This document shows, piece after piece, positions 23,441-36,170 of a stretch of DNA of 64,000 bases; within the stretch, counting starts at the first letter, position 1, and every line of letters begins with the position of its first letter. The position numbers and the translations under genes are program-made. This stretch comes from Gerris lacustris (Eukaryota; Arthropoda; Insecta; Hemiptera; Gerridae), in the NCBI GenBank assembly GCA_951217055.1, contig OX578276.1:134917787-134981786 (forward strand). Direction: 5' to 3'. The notes beneath the pieces were generated by a model. It was not told the DNA's origin and did no database searches. It saw only the letters and a program-made list of their open reading frames with translations.

Positions 23441-23785
23441 CTTTAACATTTTTACTTATATAACTCTATTTATATCTATTAGCCTATTCTGTTTTCTCAT
23501 AGTCTTATTTTAATTTTTTATAAGAAAATATTAAATATTTAAAAAAATAAAAAAAATAAAAATAATTTTTATATGAGAAAAGTTACAAAGTGATAAATTT
23601 CGGTGCTCTTGATTTATCGCAAATCTTTGTATGTAAATGTGGAGTAACTATGTCTATGCACAGTTATAAGTTCACTTTTTAAATCTAAAAAAGAGAAGTT
23701 GAGAGAATAAAATATAATATTTATATTTGTAGAAGAAAAGGTATAAATCAATTTTGATAGGAGTTTGTTCTGCTTTCTCTTTCTA
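23441..23785. other. AT-rich, no gene seen
   Basis: No supported feature. Confidence 0.5.
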
Positions 23786-24340
23786 CTTCGGGGTCAGTCT
23801 GAGATACAGGAGCCTGGTGGGGCGCCCTGGGGTTGTAAGGTTCCTTGTGGGCGCCCTGCTCGCCTTCACACAGGAAGGAAAAGAAAACGTCTAAAAGAAA
23901 CTTTTTCGCCAAGGAAAAGACCATAAATTACATTTTCTCTTCTGGGCCTCTTATAGGTTTGGGGAGAAAGGCTCTCAAAGTTTTCGTCTTGCCCTGGGCC
24001 CTAACAACATCTCGAGGGGGGTAGGCAAATAAGAAGAAACCCTAAAGAAGAAGGGTGGGTCCATCAATAAATAAACACATGTCCCTGACCACGGACTTCC
24101 TCCACCTCCCAAAGGAAAGGGACTTCTTTACAAGTCCTACCCCTTCTAAGTTTTTCCTTCTACGATTTATTTCGTCGGTCCCTATTGACCGCCCCCTCCC
24201 CCCAATCCACCCTACTATATTTGCCTTGGCTAAACTCAGAGCATCCTATCCTGGTAAAGAAAACCCCCACTACCCTATCTCCTGTGTGTCCTTCCTTAGG
24301 CAAACAGAGTAGAGAAAATAGGGTTAAAAAAAGAAGAAGG
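23786..24340. other. GC-richer island 5
   Basis: Raised G+C with TGGGGCGCCCTGGGG and GGGCGCCCTG near 23818. An 85-codon plus-strand frame (24055-24312) has no recognisable domain. Unassigned. Confidence 0.45.
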
Positions 24341-25528
24341 TAGGGAGGAATCTTTTATTATACATAACATGTTTATAAAGGACATGTTCTTTACTTATAG
24401 ACCATGTGAAAACAGAATAGGCTAATAATATATTTTCTTGTAAGCTTTTACTTTAGCCTTCTTTTCGGCTTATATAAAAGAAGAATACAGCAAGAGTAAA
24501 AAATCAGGACTTTCACTGAGAACGATACCATTCTCATTTAACGTAATATTTTATTTTCCTTCGTTAGAATTGAAAATCATTTAGGAAGTTAAGTAAAATT
24601 ATAAATAAAATATCTCCACTTCAAAGGAAATGATTAAATCATGGATATGCTCAAAATAAATTCGGTTTGGACCGCTAGGAGCTCTGATATAATTTGATAT
24701 GAGATTTAGAAAATATTTACTTCAGTGCTCCAATTGGCGAAATATAGTACTAAAAAGTAGTAAAAAAGTTTATAAATGTCAAGAATGGCCACAATGATGA
24801 AATCCTATTAAAGTTATTTGTTACTTCGGTATTTGCTTCTCGTGTCATTTTGTTTATATTAAAAACATAAATAAAAGTTTCTATTTTCATATATTTATTG
24901 AATATTTACTACTTTACTTATTATAGGTAAATTTGGTTTTTTTTTAAACCCCATCCAAACTAGATAGTCTTAAAAAAAATCTCTCACTGAAAACGGAAAG
25001 AGAGCTTATCATAAAAGTTTTTTTGTTGTAACAATGTGTTAAACATTAATTTTTTTTTTTTTTAAAGTAATAATTTAAGTATTACAATAAATATTAACAT
25101 TCTTCTATTCTGACACTATTGAAAGCTTGTATTTTGCATTTTCTTTTTACGAAACAATATAACTTTTTAAAAACATTTTTATTAGGTATTATCAAATTAT
25201 TTGAATAAAAGTGAAAATATTTTATAAGTGAAAACCCCCAATATATATATATATATAACTTTAAAGAAATGGTAACTGTGGTTTATATTGTTTACACTAT
25301 GATACTAATATCGATAAATTATAAATAATGAAATCGTAGTTCATTAATATTGCTATAAACTGTATAGTATATACTTGTTTTAAGCAGCTCCGATTAAAAT
25401 TAAATTGACTGTCCTCTTTGATGAGTTTGGATATATTGAACTCTGAATTTCGATTTAAATGGAAAGTTTTCATTGGTTATATTAATAATTGTCGAGTTAA
25501 GACTAGTTATGTTACAAAAGGGATTATA
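24341..25528. other. AT-rich, no gene seen
   Basis: Only short homopolymer runs and a brief (TA)n at 25241-25257. Confidence 0.5.
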
Positions 25529-25549
25529 GAAAGAGAGAGAGAGAGAGAG
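25529..25549 (+). repeat. (GA)n microsatellite
   Basis: About ten uninterrupted GA dinucleotides. Confidence 0.9.
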
Positions 25550-26200
25550 TGATAGAAGAGCTTTCTATACTCCGGTGTGAGAAGGCTGGCTTGAGTCCGT
25601 TCTCTCCTTAATAATTATTAATAATAAAGTTAAGTTTCTACTCTGAAGGGTTTAGGGCTGGAAGAGGAAGGGCAGGGTGGTTGTTAGAAGTTGGATGTTT
25701 GTCAAGTCAGAAGAGATTCCAGGCAGCGGTTATCGGCAAAGTCCAAGTGCTGCGGTCACTTCAACCCCCCTTCCCCCAGACTAGAGCGGCCATCTTGGAT
25801 CTTAGTACCCCCCAAGGCCCTACCACCCCCGCCATTATGCAAATGAAAGAACCCCCGGTGGCCCTAATGGCCGAGCAGCTCTCGGCCACCGCAGAAATCA
25901 ATACTACCCACCCTCCTTCAAAATTAACCCCCTCTTTTTTTAAAAAAAAAGTTTTTTCGTTTTTTTGCTACGTAGCTTTCTAAGGGCCGAAGCTTTTGTC
26001 TGAAGGGCTTCCCTACCTGTTCCTTTCTTCACTGATCTTCCCTTCGCATACCGACCTTCTCAACCTTTTACTTTTTAAATCCCTATTCCACTTTTCCTCG
26101 TTGTCATCCTAATTCGGTCTGGTCTTTGACAAGTCTAAGACACCCCAAGGATTGTTGTCGAACAATAGAACACTAGATCCTCGTCTTTGTACGAAATATG
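25550..26200. other. GC-richer island 6
   Basis: Raised G+C, strand-asymmetric (C-rich on the plus strand between 25760 and 25930). A 100-codon frame (25681-25983) is not recognised; its content follows the composition. Confidence 0.45.
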
Positions 26201-26515
26201 TCTTCAAATGAAATAATCTGAGAATAACCGTAATAAAACTTCATCATCTTTACTGAATGGATAAAAGAAAGGGGAAAAAGAATTGTGGTATATTTTAAAT
26301 TAATTTTTTCAACTGATCAGAGTTCTCGAGCTAATGCTAATTAAAAAATGAATATTTGTAAGGCTTACATGAGATGAGTAAATGTCAATTAAAGTAATTT
26401 TTAAAATAAACAGAATATGCATATACACTTTCATTCGATAAATTTAATTTGGCTGAGTAGGTATTGGTGAATTATTTATCTGATTAAATAAGAAAATAAT
26501 ATATATTATACAAAT
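26201..26515. other. AT-rich, no gene seen
   Basis: No supported feature. Confidence 0.45.
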
Positions 26516-26602
26516 ATAAAATTAAATGTCCACTTCAAATTTTCGTGCCATCGCAATACTTTCTCTTTATGTATATACCTACTTCGTAAATAAGAAAGTA
26601 AA
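26516..26602 (-). mobile_element. Family E repeat, 5-prime fragment
   Basis: TTTTCGTGCCATCGCAATAC followed by TTTCTCTTTAT and AAGAAAGTAAA is the reverse complement of the start of family E, best seen at 62160-62245 (TACTTTCTC hairpin, then a CATGGAGCGAAAATTCG block). Only the first 85 bp are present. Confidence 0.55.
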
Positions 26603-26644
26603 TAGGGTTCAACTAAAACCCAAATTTATTTAATATGATATTTT

Positions 26645-26895
26645 GTTGTTCAAGCTTACCCAAGGTTTATCATTCTAAAAAAACAAAAAAAGTTTTGTCT
26701 CCAAATTCAAAATTTCCTCAAAACAAATACTTTTTAGTCATTTGGGAACATTTTGGGTTCGTTTCTGTCTATCGGACTGCCCGTCAAATAAATTTTTTCA
26801 ACACATATTTCTTCAAAACAACGATTTTGATAAAATTTGAGTGGTTTGTCACCTTTTTCATAAATGGTCCGATAACCTTCTGTGCTTTTTAAATT
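26645..26895 (+). mobile_element. Family C repeat, diverged 5-prime fragment
   Basis: CAAGCTTACCCAAGG, TTTTGTCTCCAAATTCAAAA, a CATTTGGGAACATTTTGGGTTC block, CTGTCTATCGG and ATCTTCTGTGC-like blocks follow the family C order, with large internal deletions. Confidence 0.6.
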
Positions 26896-28190
26896 GAGAA
26901 TGCAAATAAATGTGATTCCTGCAGGAAATCAAAGCAGATTCAACCACCTCCTTTAATTTCCTAACAGGGTAACATTATTTTGATGGAATTTATTTTTATC
27001 ATCACATCCTAAGTCTTTAGTAACACTCATATTTTAAACCTATTTTATTATCATTTATTTTTAATCATGTGACAATTAATCTTGTAATAGGACTAGATGA
27101 AGCTCTGCAACTCTAATTGGCTCTCCATTTTTTTGCTGTTAGGTTTATACTGCCGTCATACGTTAAAAGGTCTTAACTCCAACTTTTTTCTAAATGCATT
27201 TTTTTAGCGTTTTCGAATCGGTCTAAAAAAAACAACACATATTTATGTTATTAGAAAGCCCTAAAACCAATATAGTGATGACTTTTATTGAAATTTATAT
27301 TGGCCCTAACTCCAGAAGGCCCTATGTAACAAATAAATGCTAAAAACACCCTAAATTCACAAAGATTTGGTATATCCAATGCTATTATTTAAGGTTCGTA
27401 AACTTGATAATTTTAAAGATAAAAAGCCTCAACTCCCATACAGGTGTTAGATTACTGCAGCAAACTTTTTTTTTTTAAAAAAACCCTAAATCAATTTTTT
27501 ATTTAAAACAATTAAAAATCAATTATATTAGCATTACCACAATGGTGTGTACATAAAAATAACAACATATACACAATGATTATATAAAAGCCTTAATAAG
27601 TATCATAACTTTGATGCAGGTGAAGAAATTTGTTTTCCTTATTTCCTGTAAAATTTTGTTCTTCGGAGAAAGGACTTTCTATGTTATGGGGGCAGTATAC
27701 GTTTTTGAAAAAAACGATTTCATTCTGTAACTAAGATGCTTAGTCCTCAATATTGGGGAATATAATAATGCACATATCTCTGACAATTTTCCCAATATCC
27801 TTTATATTAGAAATAATTTTCTTTAAGATGCCGTTTTCATCCTTATTAAAAGTCTATTTGCAAAAAAAAAAAACTGTACTAGATAATAAATATTATGAAA
27901 TTTTAGATATTCCTGTGGCGATCGCGTCTCGAAGGGTGTACATTCTGACGTTTCGCTCCTAATGCAAAAAGTATCTTCAGGTGTGTTCATGGTGTCTTTA
28001 GTTTAAACAGTTGTGGACTGTGTTGAGTTCACACCTGTTTACACTTAGTTATATAATTATTCTAAACTTTGATTGTTAATAATAATTAATATTTTTAAAG
28101 AATATAATTATTTAAATGTATGATAATATTATTAAGTTAAGGGTTCATTACCACTTTACTTTTATAGTGTGTTATAACATTACAGTTGAA
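26896..28190. other. AT-rich, possible old TE at 27100-27500
   Basis: 27150-27460 repeats variants of CCCTAACTCC and CTTAACTCC three to four times, as in some decayed transposon interiors, but no boundaries or frames can be fixed. Short frames at 26635-26892 and 27753-27962 are not supported. Confidence 0.3.
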
Positions 28191-28588
28191 ACGTGTAACC
28201 TGTGTGTTTGTAAAGAAATGTAGATTGTAGATTCAGCACTCAGGGCCAGAAGACATGACCATCACTCAACATGAGAGAAGTAGTGTGACACTGTGAAACC
28301 CTTGAAACCCTAGAAACTAACGCAACCCGCACCGGGTCTCACCCTGATAAAGAATACCCTTACCACAAAAATGGCCCATACTCTGAACCATTTGTCAACT
28401 AACCTCCCAACCCCCTTCCAGTCGTACAATCCTCTGCAGTGGAGAGATATATCACCTCTCTCTACATAGGGCTTTCTCTGCAGGGCCGAGGAATATCTCC
28501 GCACACCTCTCTCCACTCTGTGGCAACGAATCGCCTTGCATTTACCTTATCTATCATACATATTTATACTTTCATTCCCGACCAGATC
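28191..28588. other. Mildly GC-richer segment
   Basis: 28230-28560 is more even in composition than its surroundings. Overlapping frames on both strands (28310-28666) have no recognisable content. Confidence 0.35.
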
Positions 28589-28609
28589 TTGCCCCCCCCC
28601 CCCCCCCCC
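28589..28609 (+). repeat. Poly-C tract
   Basis: About 18 consecutive C residues. Tracts like this are prone to sequencing and polymerase slippage, so the exact length is uncertain. Confidence 0.9.
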
Positions 28610-28984
28610 TCATCGCACTCTTTTCTTTTCATGCGAATAAAAAATGGTTTGTTTTTTACGTTTTAGGTAAAAAATGAGAAAATCGAGGTAGCAAACCAGA
28701 TACAATTTATTAAATTCAGTGGTAATACAAACATTGGTATTCTAGGAAGATAAAATATAGTTTATATTTTTTATTAGTTTGGAATTTAATTATCCGTATA
28801 CAAATCGTGCAAGGAATAATGGAGTTCTTAATAGAAAATATATTCCAATATAATTCTGTTAACATTATAAATTATATACAACCCTACATAATAACTAAAC
28901 ATTGCAGCATGCTAACTGCACTAACTAAGTATGTTTCTTTATTTTCTCATATTTTACGTAGTATATATATATAGAAATTATTGA

Positions 28985-29630
28985 GAGTCACGAAAATTCG
29001 ATTTTGCTGGATTTACACGTTTTAATGTCCCTTGAGTCCAAAAAGGTCAGTTTGTCGTCTGTGCAGACACGTGGCGTGGAGCCTAATCTATTGGTCCGAT
29101 TTTTATAAAATTTTGCATACTGGTAATCAAGTAGTTCTGAAAACAGTGGAGCTCTCATCCAAATAATAAAATAACATTTAAATCGATTTTTATATCTTCA
29201 AAGAATATCCATGCCAAATTTGAAAAAATCGAACAACGCCTTTGGTCGCGATTAACAATCAAATTACAAATATAGACAGAGAAAATGCTGAACAGTCTGA
29301 GTGTCGAGTTGAAACGAATACCTACCTGCTCAGTCAAATAGTGCCTGTTGAGGTAATTTATTGGCAATCAAAAACTAAATTTAGTGGCACCACCTCCAAA
29401 ATACTCTGAAAAAAGTGAAAATTTTATTTTTTAAAACAGTTGATTAAGAAATTCTAAAATGTAGCCCATTTAAATACGAATCTAATCGTGTAAGTCGATT
29501 TCCCGGGAAAAATCTAGTTCCTAAGAAATTGTCTAACGGGACGGTGTTAGGGAATAGGTTCGATTCCCACACTGGAGAGGTTATTTTTATGATACATTTT
29601 GGTAAAATGTTCAATAATAATTAAATATAC
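28985..29630 (+). mobile_element. Family E SINE-like repeat, copy 1
   Basis: In the same order as the inverted copy at 61765-62245: CGAAAATTCG and TGGATTTACACGTTTTAATG, a GTCTGTGCAGAC block, GGAGCCTAATCTATTGG, CATGCCAAATTTGA, TCTAAAATGTAGCCCATTTA, TTCCCGGGAAAA, then a pol III B box GGTTCGATTCC (29558-29568) and TAATAATTAAAT at the 3-prime end. No coding capacity. The tRNA-like part sits near the 3-prime end instead of the 5-prime end usual for SINEs, so the unit may be composite. Confidence 0.7.
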
Positions 29631-29828
29631 CTATGAGAACTCTAAAAAACTAATAAATGGAAAACAATAACTGGAACAAGACATTATTAGCTCGTATGTA
29701 AAAAAGTTTGTCTGAGTTATGTGGTTTATTTTATTGGTCCCTTGTATATTATTATAATTCGTAGTATTTGTGTGGGAACGTTGAAGGGTTGAAGATTTAT
29801 TTTTATACTTTCGTAATTTTGTAAACTT

Positions 29829-29868
29829 TGCTAATTTCACCTCTCTGCAAGGCATAGACGTGCCTGAA
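29829..29868 (-). ncRNA. Hammerhead-like motif b (degenerate)
   Basis: Minus strand reads CAGGCACGTCTATGCC, a short loop, then GAGAGGTGAAATTAGC. The GAAA box and flanking helix sequence are present; the CTGANGA box is degraded. Pairs in layout with motif a. Confidence 0.2.
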
Positions 29869-30134
29869 AACCTAATTTATACATTTGTTTAAGTTTTTGG
29901 GTAACATTAAACCTTGGATATACAGGTAAATAAATAATATCACATTATAAAAAGAAAATAGGAACATACCAGGATTACGATGTTAATTTACATTTTTATT
30001 AATTATTTAAAAAAATGTCGTAATGCCGGTATGTTTCTATTTTCTTTTTATAATGTTCATATTATTTATTTACCTGATGAATATATTAAGGTTTAATGTT
30101 ACCCAACAACTTGTATAAATGTATAAATGATTTC

Positions 30135-30170
30135 AGGCTCGTCTATGGCTCGAAAATAGGCGAAATATAT
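30135..30170 (+). ncRNA. Hammerhead-like motif a (degenerate)
   Basis: GGCTCGTCTATGGCTCG then AAAATAGGCGAAATAT. It aligns with the better-preserved motif at 55684-55718. GAAA present, first box degraded. Confidence 0.2.
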
Positions 30171-30205
30171 CCAAGTTTACAAAACGACGAAAGTATAAAA
30201 AATTG

Positions 30206-30780
30206 TCTGAGTTGTCTTGGACTGATTTCTTTTTTAATGCACTTACTTTGTTGCTGATATTATATCTTTATTGCTTGATGACTGAATGTTGTTGTTTGAG
30301 ATTGAACAATCGAAATAGAACTTTAAATAGTAATTATTGTGGATTAAATTTGCCTTTTTGTGGATTAACAATTAATTTGCCTCCTTTCTATTTGGGTAGA
30401 AGAGCTAAGTCTATAAATTTGTTGTTTTATTATTTGACATAATGTAAAGATTTTCAAATCTTCGCATTCGTAAGATGTTTTGAATTCATTATAGGTATTG
30501 TTGTCTTCTAGCATTTCATCTGCTCAGTTGAGGTATTTTACTAATTATTTTGTCTCCTGTAGCATACCATTTTAAATTTATGAATGAGGCAGAGTTAATT
30601 GATTAGTATTTATCTTGGTTGTACAATGTGTGGTATTCGATTAATAAAGTTTATAAGACTAAATTTTAGGTATATACTTTGTATTGTGTAAGGGTGAGTT
30701 TTAAACAGAATAAGGGAAGTCGTCGAGGAAATATTGTATTCCACTAAGAGTATTAACTTTTGTTATTGAGGAGTTTAGCC
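30206..30780. other. AT-rich, no gene seen
   Basis: A 79-codon frame (30203-30442) is leucine-rich, starts inside the inverted repeat and is not supported. Confidence 0.45.
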
Positions 30781-31420
30781 GTGGGTCGGAACTCGCTGAA
30801 TATGCATAACTGTGGGAGGGCCTTTGCTAATAACAGTTATTGAATATTAAATATGCTAAGCTTTAGTTGTGTTAAGGCAACCCAAGTATTTTGTTGGGTC
30901 ACTGCCCATACTGTGGGGTAAAAACAAACGAGAAGGCAAGATCCGACAAAAACTCGTTTACAGAACAATCTACAACTCGTAAAAAGAAAAGTTTCGCAGT
31001 GGTTTACACTGTACTGGACAGGATATGAAATTAGGTTTGATAACGTATAGCCCTTATAAAGGATACGTAGCAAAAAACTAAGGGAAAATCGTACTTTGCT
31101 GGCCTTCTCTTAACCCTTGCTGCGCAAAAAGCTTAGTTTGTGTCCTGAGTCGAGGGACTACTAACGCATTTAAGAGGAGACCGAGGGGAAAGGGACTTAA
31201 TCCTACTCTCTAAAGCAGTTAAGAGTTTGAAGGGGGTTTGGCCAAGGAGTTAGCCTGCCCTGAGAATTAGTTTAGGGTGCCCACGTGACGGTCCCCTAAC
31301 TAGTTAGGCAAGTCCCGCAACGCTTACAATCATTTCCCTCCTATCAAACCGGACCCTAAGCCCTTCTTACCTCTATTCTCTATTCTATTGGCAACCGGCC
31401 ATTGCAAAAACACGGCAATC
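30781..31420. other. GC-richer island 7
   Basis: Composition shifts to near-even between 31080 and 31420 (GGGGAAAGGGACTTAA, GGGGGTTTGGCC). A minus-strand frame at 30837-31073 has no recognisable features. Confidence 0.4.
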
Positions 31421-31532
31421 TCCCAACCAACTCCTGGCGCCGCACCAGAGCTTCACTACAAATATTATTATTCATATTCTATATGAATAAAAACAACAGT
31501 GTAATATTTATAACTTTAATTATTCTATTCTC

Positions 31533-32110
31533 AATTTATTGCTTACGAGTTTACCGAACGCAACGAGAGCTATGTGATCTTCACAAAAGAAAAAAATTGT
31601 CTCTGAGATTTCAAAAATCCAAGGCAGAAATCCGTTTCAGAAATTTGGGAACATTTTCGGTCTCGTGTCTGTTTGTCGGTCTGTCCCTCTATTTTTGCGA
31701 ACAAATATATCTTAAAAACCACTTATCCCATTTTAATGAAATTTAAACGGTAACCCCATTGTTGATCTCATACAAGTGTCAACCTTTTACGCCTTTTTTG
31801 TTTCTTTTCCACATGCGCATAAGCACACATTTACATATATTTCTTCAAATGTACTTATATGATTTTCATGAAATTTGGATGTTTTGTTGAAAGTAGCCCG
31901 CAGGTGGCTCCAGATTAATTTAAACCGTATGCTCTCATTAAATTTTGCTAAATTGATACTTTAATTCATGTTAGAGGGTTAACAATTCTGACAGATTTAA
32001 AAAAGTGGGGAAAATTAAATATATCTGACAAAATTAGGTTGCATAAAATCATTAAAGTATATGAAATAAGACGCGAGGAAGCTATGTGTCACACTCATTG
32101 ACAGACTGGA
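31533..32110 (+). mobile_element. Family C repeat, subtype 1, near full length
   Basis: TTGCTTACGAGTTTACCG start; CAAGGCAGAAATCCGTTTCA; TGTCTGTTTGTCGGTCTGTC; ATATATCTTAAAAACCAC; CATGCGCATAAGCACAC; GAAAGTAGCCCGCAGGTGG; and the 3-prime end GACGCGAGGAAGCTATGTG, TCACACTCATTGACAGACTG. Best subtype 1 reference in the window along with 46968-47548. The 114-codon frame at 31402-31746 crosses its left boundary and is not a gene. Confidence 0.8.
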
Positions 32111-32480
32111 TGGATTCTCATTGGCCATATTTTGGATGGATTTAAGACATTTGACAGTGGTTTTAGTGCAATTTTCATGTGTTATATACTTTTAATTCTT
32201 ACCAGTCTTACATTTTAGTTCGTTTTACGTCCATCAATATTATCTGATATATCAAATTATATCTTCAATAAAATTTAGTTCAATATATAATTTGAACAAT
32301 GTAATGATTTCGCGAAATTATTTTAACAATGATTTAAACGCCTTAAGATTGAAAAATTACTGTAGAATAGAAACTTCATAAATGGCTAGAATAAAAATAT
32401 TGTTTCAATAAATATTAACTTTATTCTAAGCAATAAAGGACAAATTTATTAGGTTATAGCTTTAAAACCTATCATATACA
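32111..32480. other. AT-rich, no gene seen
   Basis: No supported feature. Confidence 0.45.
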
Positions 32481-33443
<963 letters not shown>

Positions 33444-33473
33444 TATGTATGATAGGTTATAAATTTATAACAA

Positions 33474-33905
33474 TTGCCAATTTGTGTGACACAGCATATA
33501 TTGGACGAATGGACACATAAGATTTGGGTGTGTTTCGCTTCCCAGCGTGGTCTCATTTATAAAATTTGCACCGCGAGGCCAAACATTATTATGGCACTAC
33601 CTGTAGGCTACTTTCATCACACCATCCAAATTTCTTCAAAATCGGATAAGTATACTTTTACCCAGTGAGATCAAACTTATTTCTAAACAATATTTTACTG
33701 GTACAGAAAATTAACATTAATATGGGACCAACATTTGACTAATTTTGGACATACCTTTTAAATTTCATAATAATCTGGTTTATAAGATAATTTTACAAAA
33801 AATGTTCCCTTACGTCTAAAATGGAATATTAGAATTCTGATACATGGAATTATTTCTTCTTCAGAATGATATCAATGCTTCCGTTATCATCGGTTCGGTT
33901 GGAAG
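33474..33905 (-). mobile_element. Family C repeat, diverged inverted copy
   Basis: Minus strand: GATAACGGAAGCATTGATATC near the 5-prime end, TCAGAATTCTAATATTCC, CACTGGGTAAAAGTATACTT, GATGGTGTGATGAAAGTAGC and a 3-prime CACACAAATTGGCAA. The order is that of family C; the CTGTCTGTC tract is lost. Confidence 0.6.
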
Positions 33906-34061
33906 GAAGAATGAAGAATATTTACTAATTTTATACTTCACTTTGTTAGAAAGTAAGCTATTTGCCATTAATGTCACAGGAAATACCTCAATACTCTCAA
34001 ATGCTTTCTTTCTTTACGTCATTCCATCGCATATTAACAATTTTGTTGTCATATTAAACTA

Positions 34062-34606
34062 TAGTACATTACGCGTCGAGTGCGGAAAGTAGCATTTTGC
34101 ATGCGAGTGTGGACTTTGCACCCAAGCGACAGCGAGGGTAGTAAAACCACACGAGCAATGCAAAATGCCGTTTTCGCACGAGTTGCGTACCGTACTTTAT
34201 CTACGATTGTTAGATTTAAATAATAAATATAGAAAAAATTAACTTGCTGTATGTAAGTTCGTATATCTCTCTCTTGATAAAGATGGCATTAATTCTTGAG
34301 TTGTATTTTTTGCCGTATTAATTATTTCTGGAGGAGTATTATTCTCCACATTTTCGTCAAAGTCACTTGATTAACTCATTGTTTTTCACTCAAAACTCGA
34401 TATAAACAGTTAATTTAATAAAAGAACAGCAAATTAGTTTTGTTAAATGTAAACAAACTCGGTAATCGCGCTAGCGTGGTAAAGAAGAGGAATTCTTCAG
34501 AACTATGAGACGCGCATGCGCAATGAATACAAGTACGTAAATAATCACTTTCTACGCATCTAAACAGAGATATAATGTTTTTATTTCGTATCAATCGTAG
34601 ATAAAC
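34062..34606 (+). mobile_element. Family D repeat, full-length copy
   Basis: The first 140 bp form a hairpin: AGTACATTACGCGTCGAGTG and GCATTTTGCATGCGAGTGTGG are mirrored by CCACACGAGCAATGCAAAAT and GCACGAGTTGCGTACCGTAC. A second inverted pair follows: TTTATCTACGATTG (34195) and CAATCGTAGATAAA (34592). Near the end is GCGCATGCGC (34512-34521), the consensus of NRF-1 type sites. No coding capacity and no clear target duplication. Copies: 2612(-), 36691(+), 44450(-). Confidence 0.8.
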
Positions 34607-35880
34607 TTCTTTTTTAACAATGTGTTGTAAATAATTTTTCAGATTAAAGGTTATTTATTAACTTATTAAAATACAAAGATGTTTTCTCAAATTATACCTA
34701 CGTTTATAAGGTGTATTGAAAACGATCTCTATACGGTTACTGTTTTCAACTAATATCTGCTTACATGGCCGTATTGAGTTGGTGTTTGATAATATTTGGA
34801 CATAGTTCTGGCGTCATTATAAAATAGCTTATTACACGTGATAATTATGATGGCTGTGAACGAAGGTTATGTTTGTGAGGTCAATGTGACAGGTTACCCA
34901 GGAGAGAAACATGATACTGCGCATGCACTAATACGATCTCAATGCAGTAAGGTGATTATAGAGTGTGACCCGCAATAAAATGTCTAATCGGCCAAATGCA
35001 ACAAAAAATGTCGAGTAAGCATATGCCCATTTCTCAATATATCGATTTATTTCCATAATTCTCCTTGAAGCAAATCTAGTAAAGAATCGAATTATTTCTC
35101 TACAAGATGTTGCTTCAAGATGTTTTATGGTAAGAAGTGTAGTATTGGAGAGTTTTAAGGATAAACGTCCAAAAATGATATTTACTGTTTGAAAATATCT
35201 CGAAAACGAAGTTGTTCCGGTTTAATGTTTATAGGAACTTTTTTGTTCAGCGTCAAATTTCCTATAAGAACCCGAAGTATTGCGGTTTCGCACGGGGAAA
35301 TATTTTTGTCCGAATAATTTCACGACTGGTAACATTCAATCCACTATAATTCAGAAACTAGTCCGTTGATCTCAAACTTTAATTATACCATTTGAAAGCT
35401 TATAAAAAATTAAAGCTTATAATTACCCTCAATTAAGAGAACAGAGCTCTGGAATTTCGTATTCAAATTTTAAAAAATCAAAAGTTTTAAATGTAACAGG
35501 AACTTAAAAGATGCTTAGCAACTGATTATTTGAAAATCAATTCGTGATTCTTAAAGGTTTGTTTATGCTCTTTAAAATTGTCCTTAGCCCAATTTCTCCG
35601 TTTTTAATACACCATGTAAACATAGCTTATAATGTATGTCACATAAAAAAAAAAAAAAAAAAATGACGTGATAGACTATTTCTACGAATCATCTTACGAC
35701 GTTAGAAAAAGGATATGTAATAATGAACTAAACATGAAATACAAACAATATAGGTTAAACTTAATATAGATATAGAAAATGAATATCTTGTCATTATTTC
35801 AGGATAGAAGATAGAGAATCCAGTGACTGAATATAGAGATAATATATTTTTTATATTGTACTTGTTTTTTTATTTTTGCT
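34607..35880. other. Unassigned; part TE-like
   Basis: 35150-35640 has transposon-interior style text (AAAATATCTCGAAAACGAAG, TCGCACGGGGAAATATTTTT), but no ends or frames. Poly-A run at 35645-35663. TGCGCATGCAC at 34919. Confidence 0.35.
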
Positions 35881-36170
35881 TCTTACTTCGTTCTAGTGGC
35901 CGGAGGCGACCAATCACATTAAGCCTCTGTAGGTAGAGTGTAAGTTGAGGGGGAATATCCTAAGTGCAAGTCTGGGATCCAAAGGAAAGCACAAAATTTA
36001 ATATCCCTTTGGGCAAGAAATACCCTATTATAAGGGTGGGCTTTGCTTTGACTCTGGCTCAGTTAAAATAATACCTCGGCTTGGCTTTCCTTCTCTCTTG
36101 CCCTTTTCCCTTCCATCCTTACTTTCCTTTCACTTTGTTTTCAAATTCATTTTCTCTAAAGGGTTTTCCG
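35881..36170. other. GC-richer island 8
   Basis: Composition is near even. No recognised frame or repeat. Confidence 0.4.

Larger units (their letters stand above)
29800..30205. repeat. Inverted repeat carrying two hammerhead-like motifs
   Basis: Arms of about 180 bp (29800-29985 and 30015-30205) are inverted copies: TTTATACTTTCGTAATTTTG pairs with ACGACGAAAGTATAAA, GGGTAACATTAAACCTT with AAGGTTTAATGTTACCC, and TATAAAAAGAAAATAGGAAC with a near-exact match. Each arm carries a hammerhead-like motif pointing outwards. No protein frame. Confidence 0.8.

Noticed and set aside
24055..24312. 85-codon plus-strand frame
   Set aside because: Inside a GC-richer island; content explained by composition; no recognisable family.
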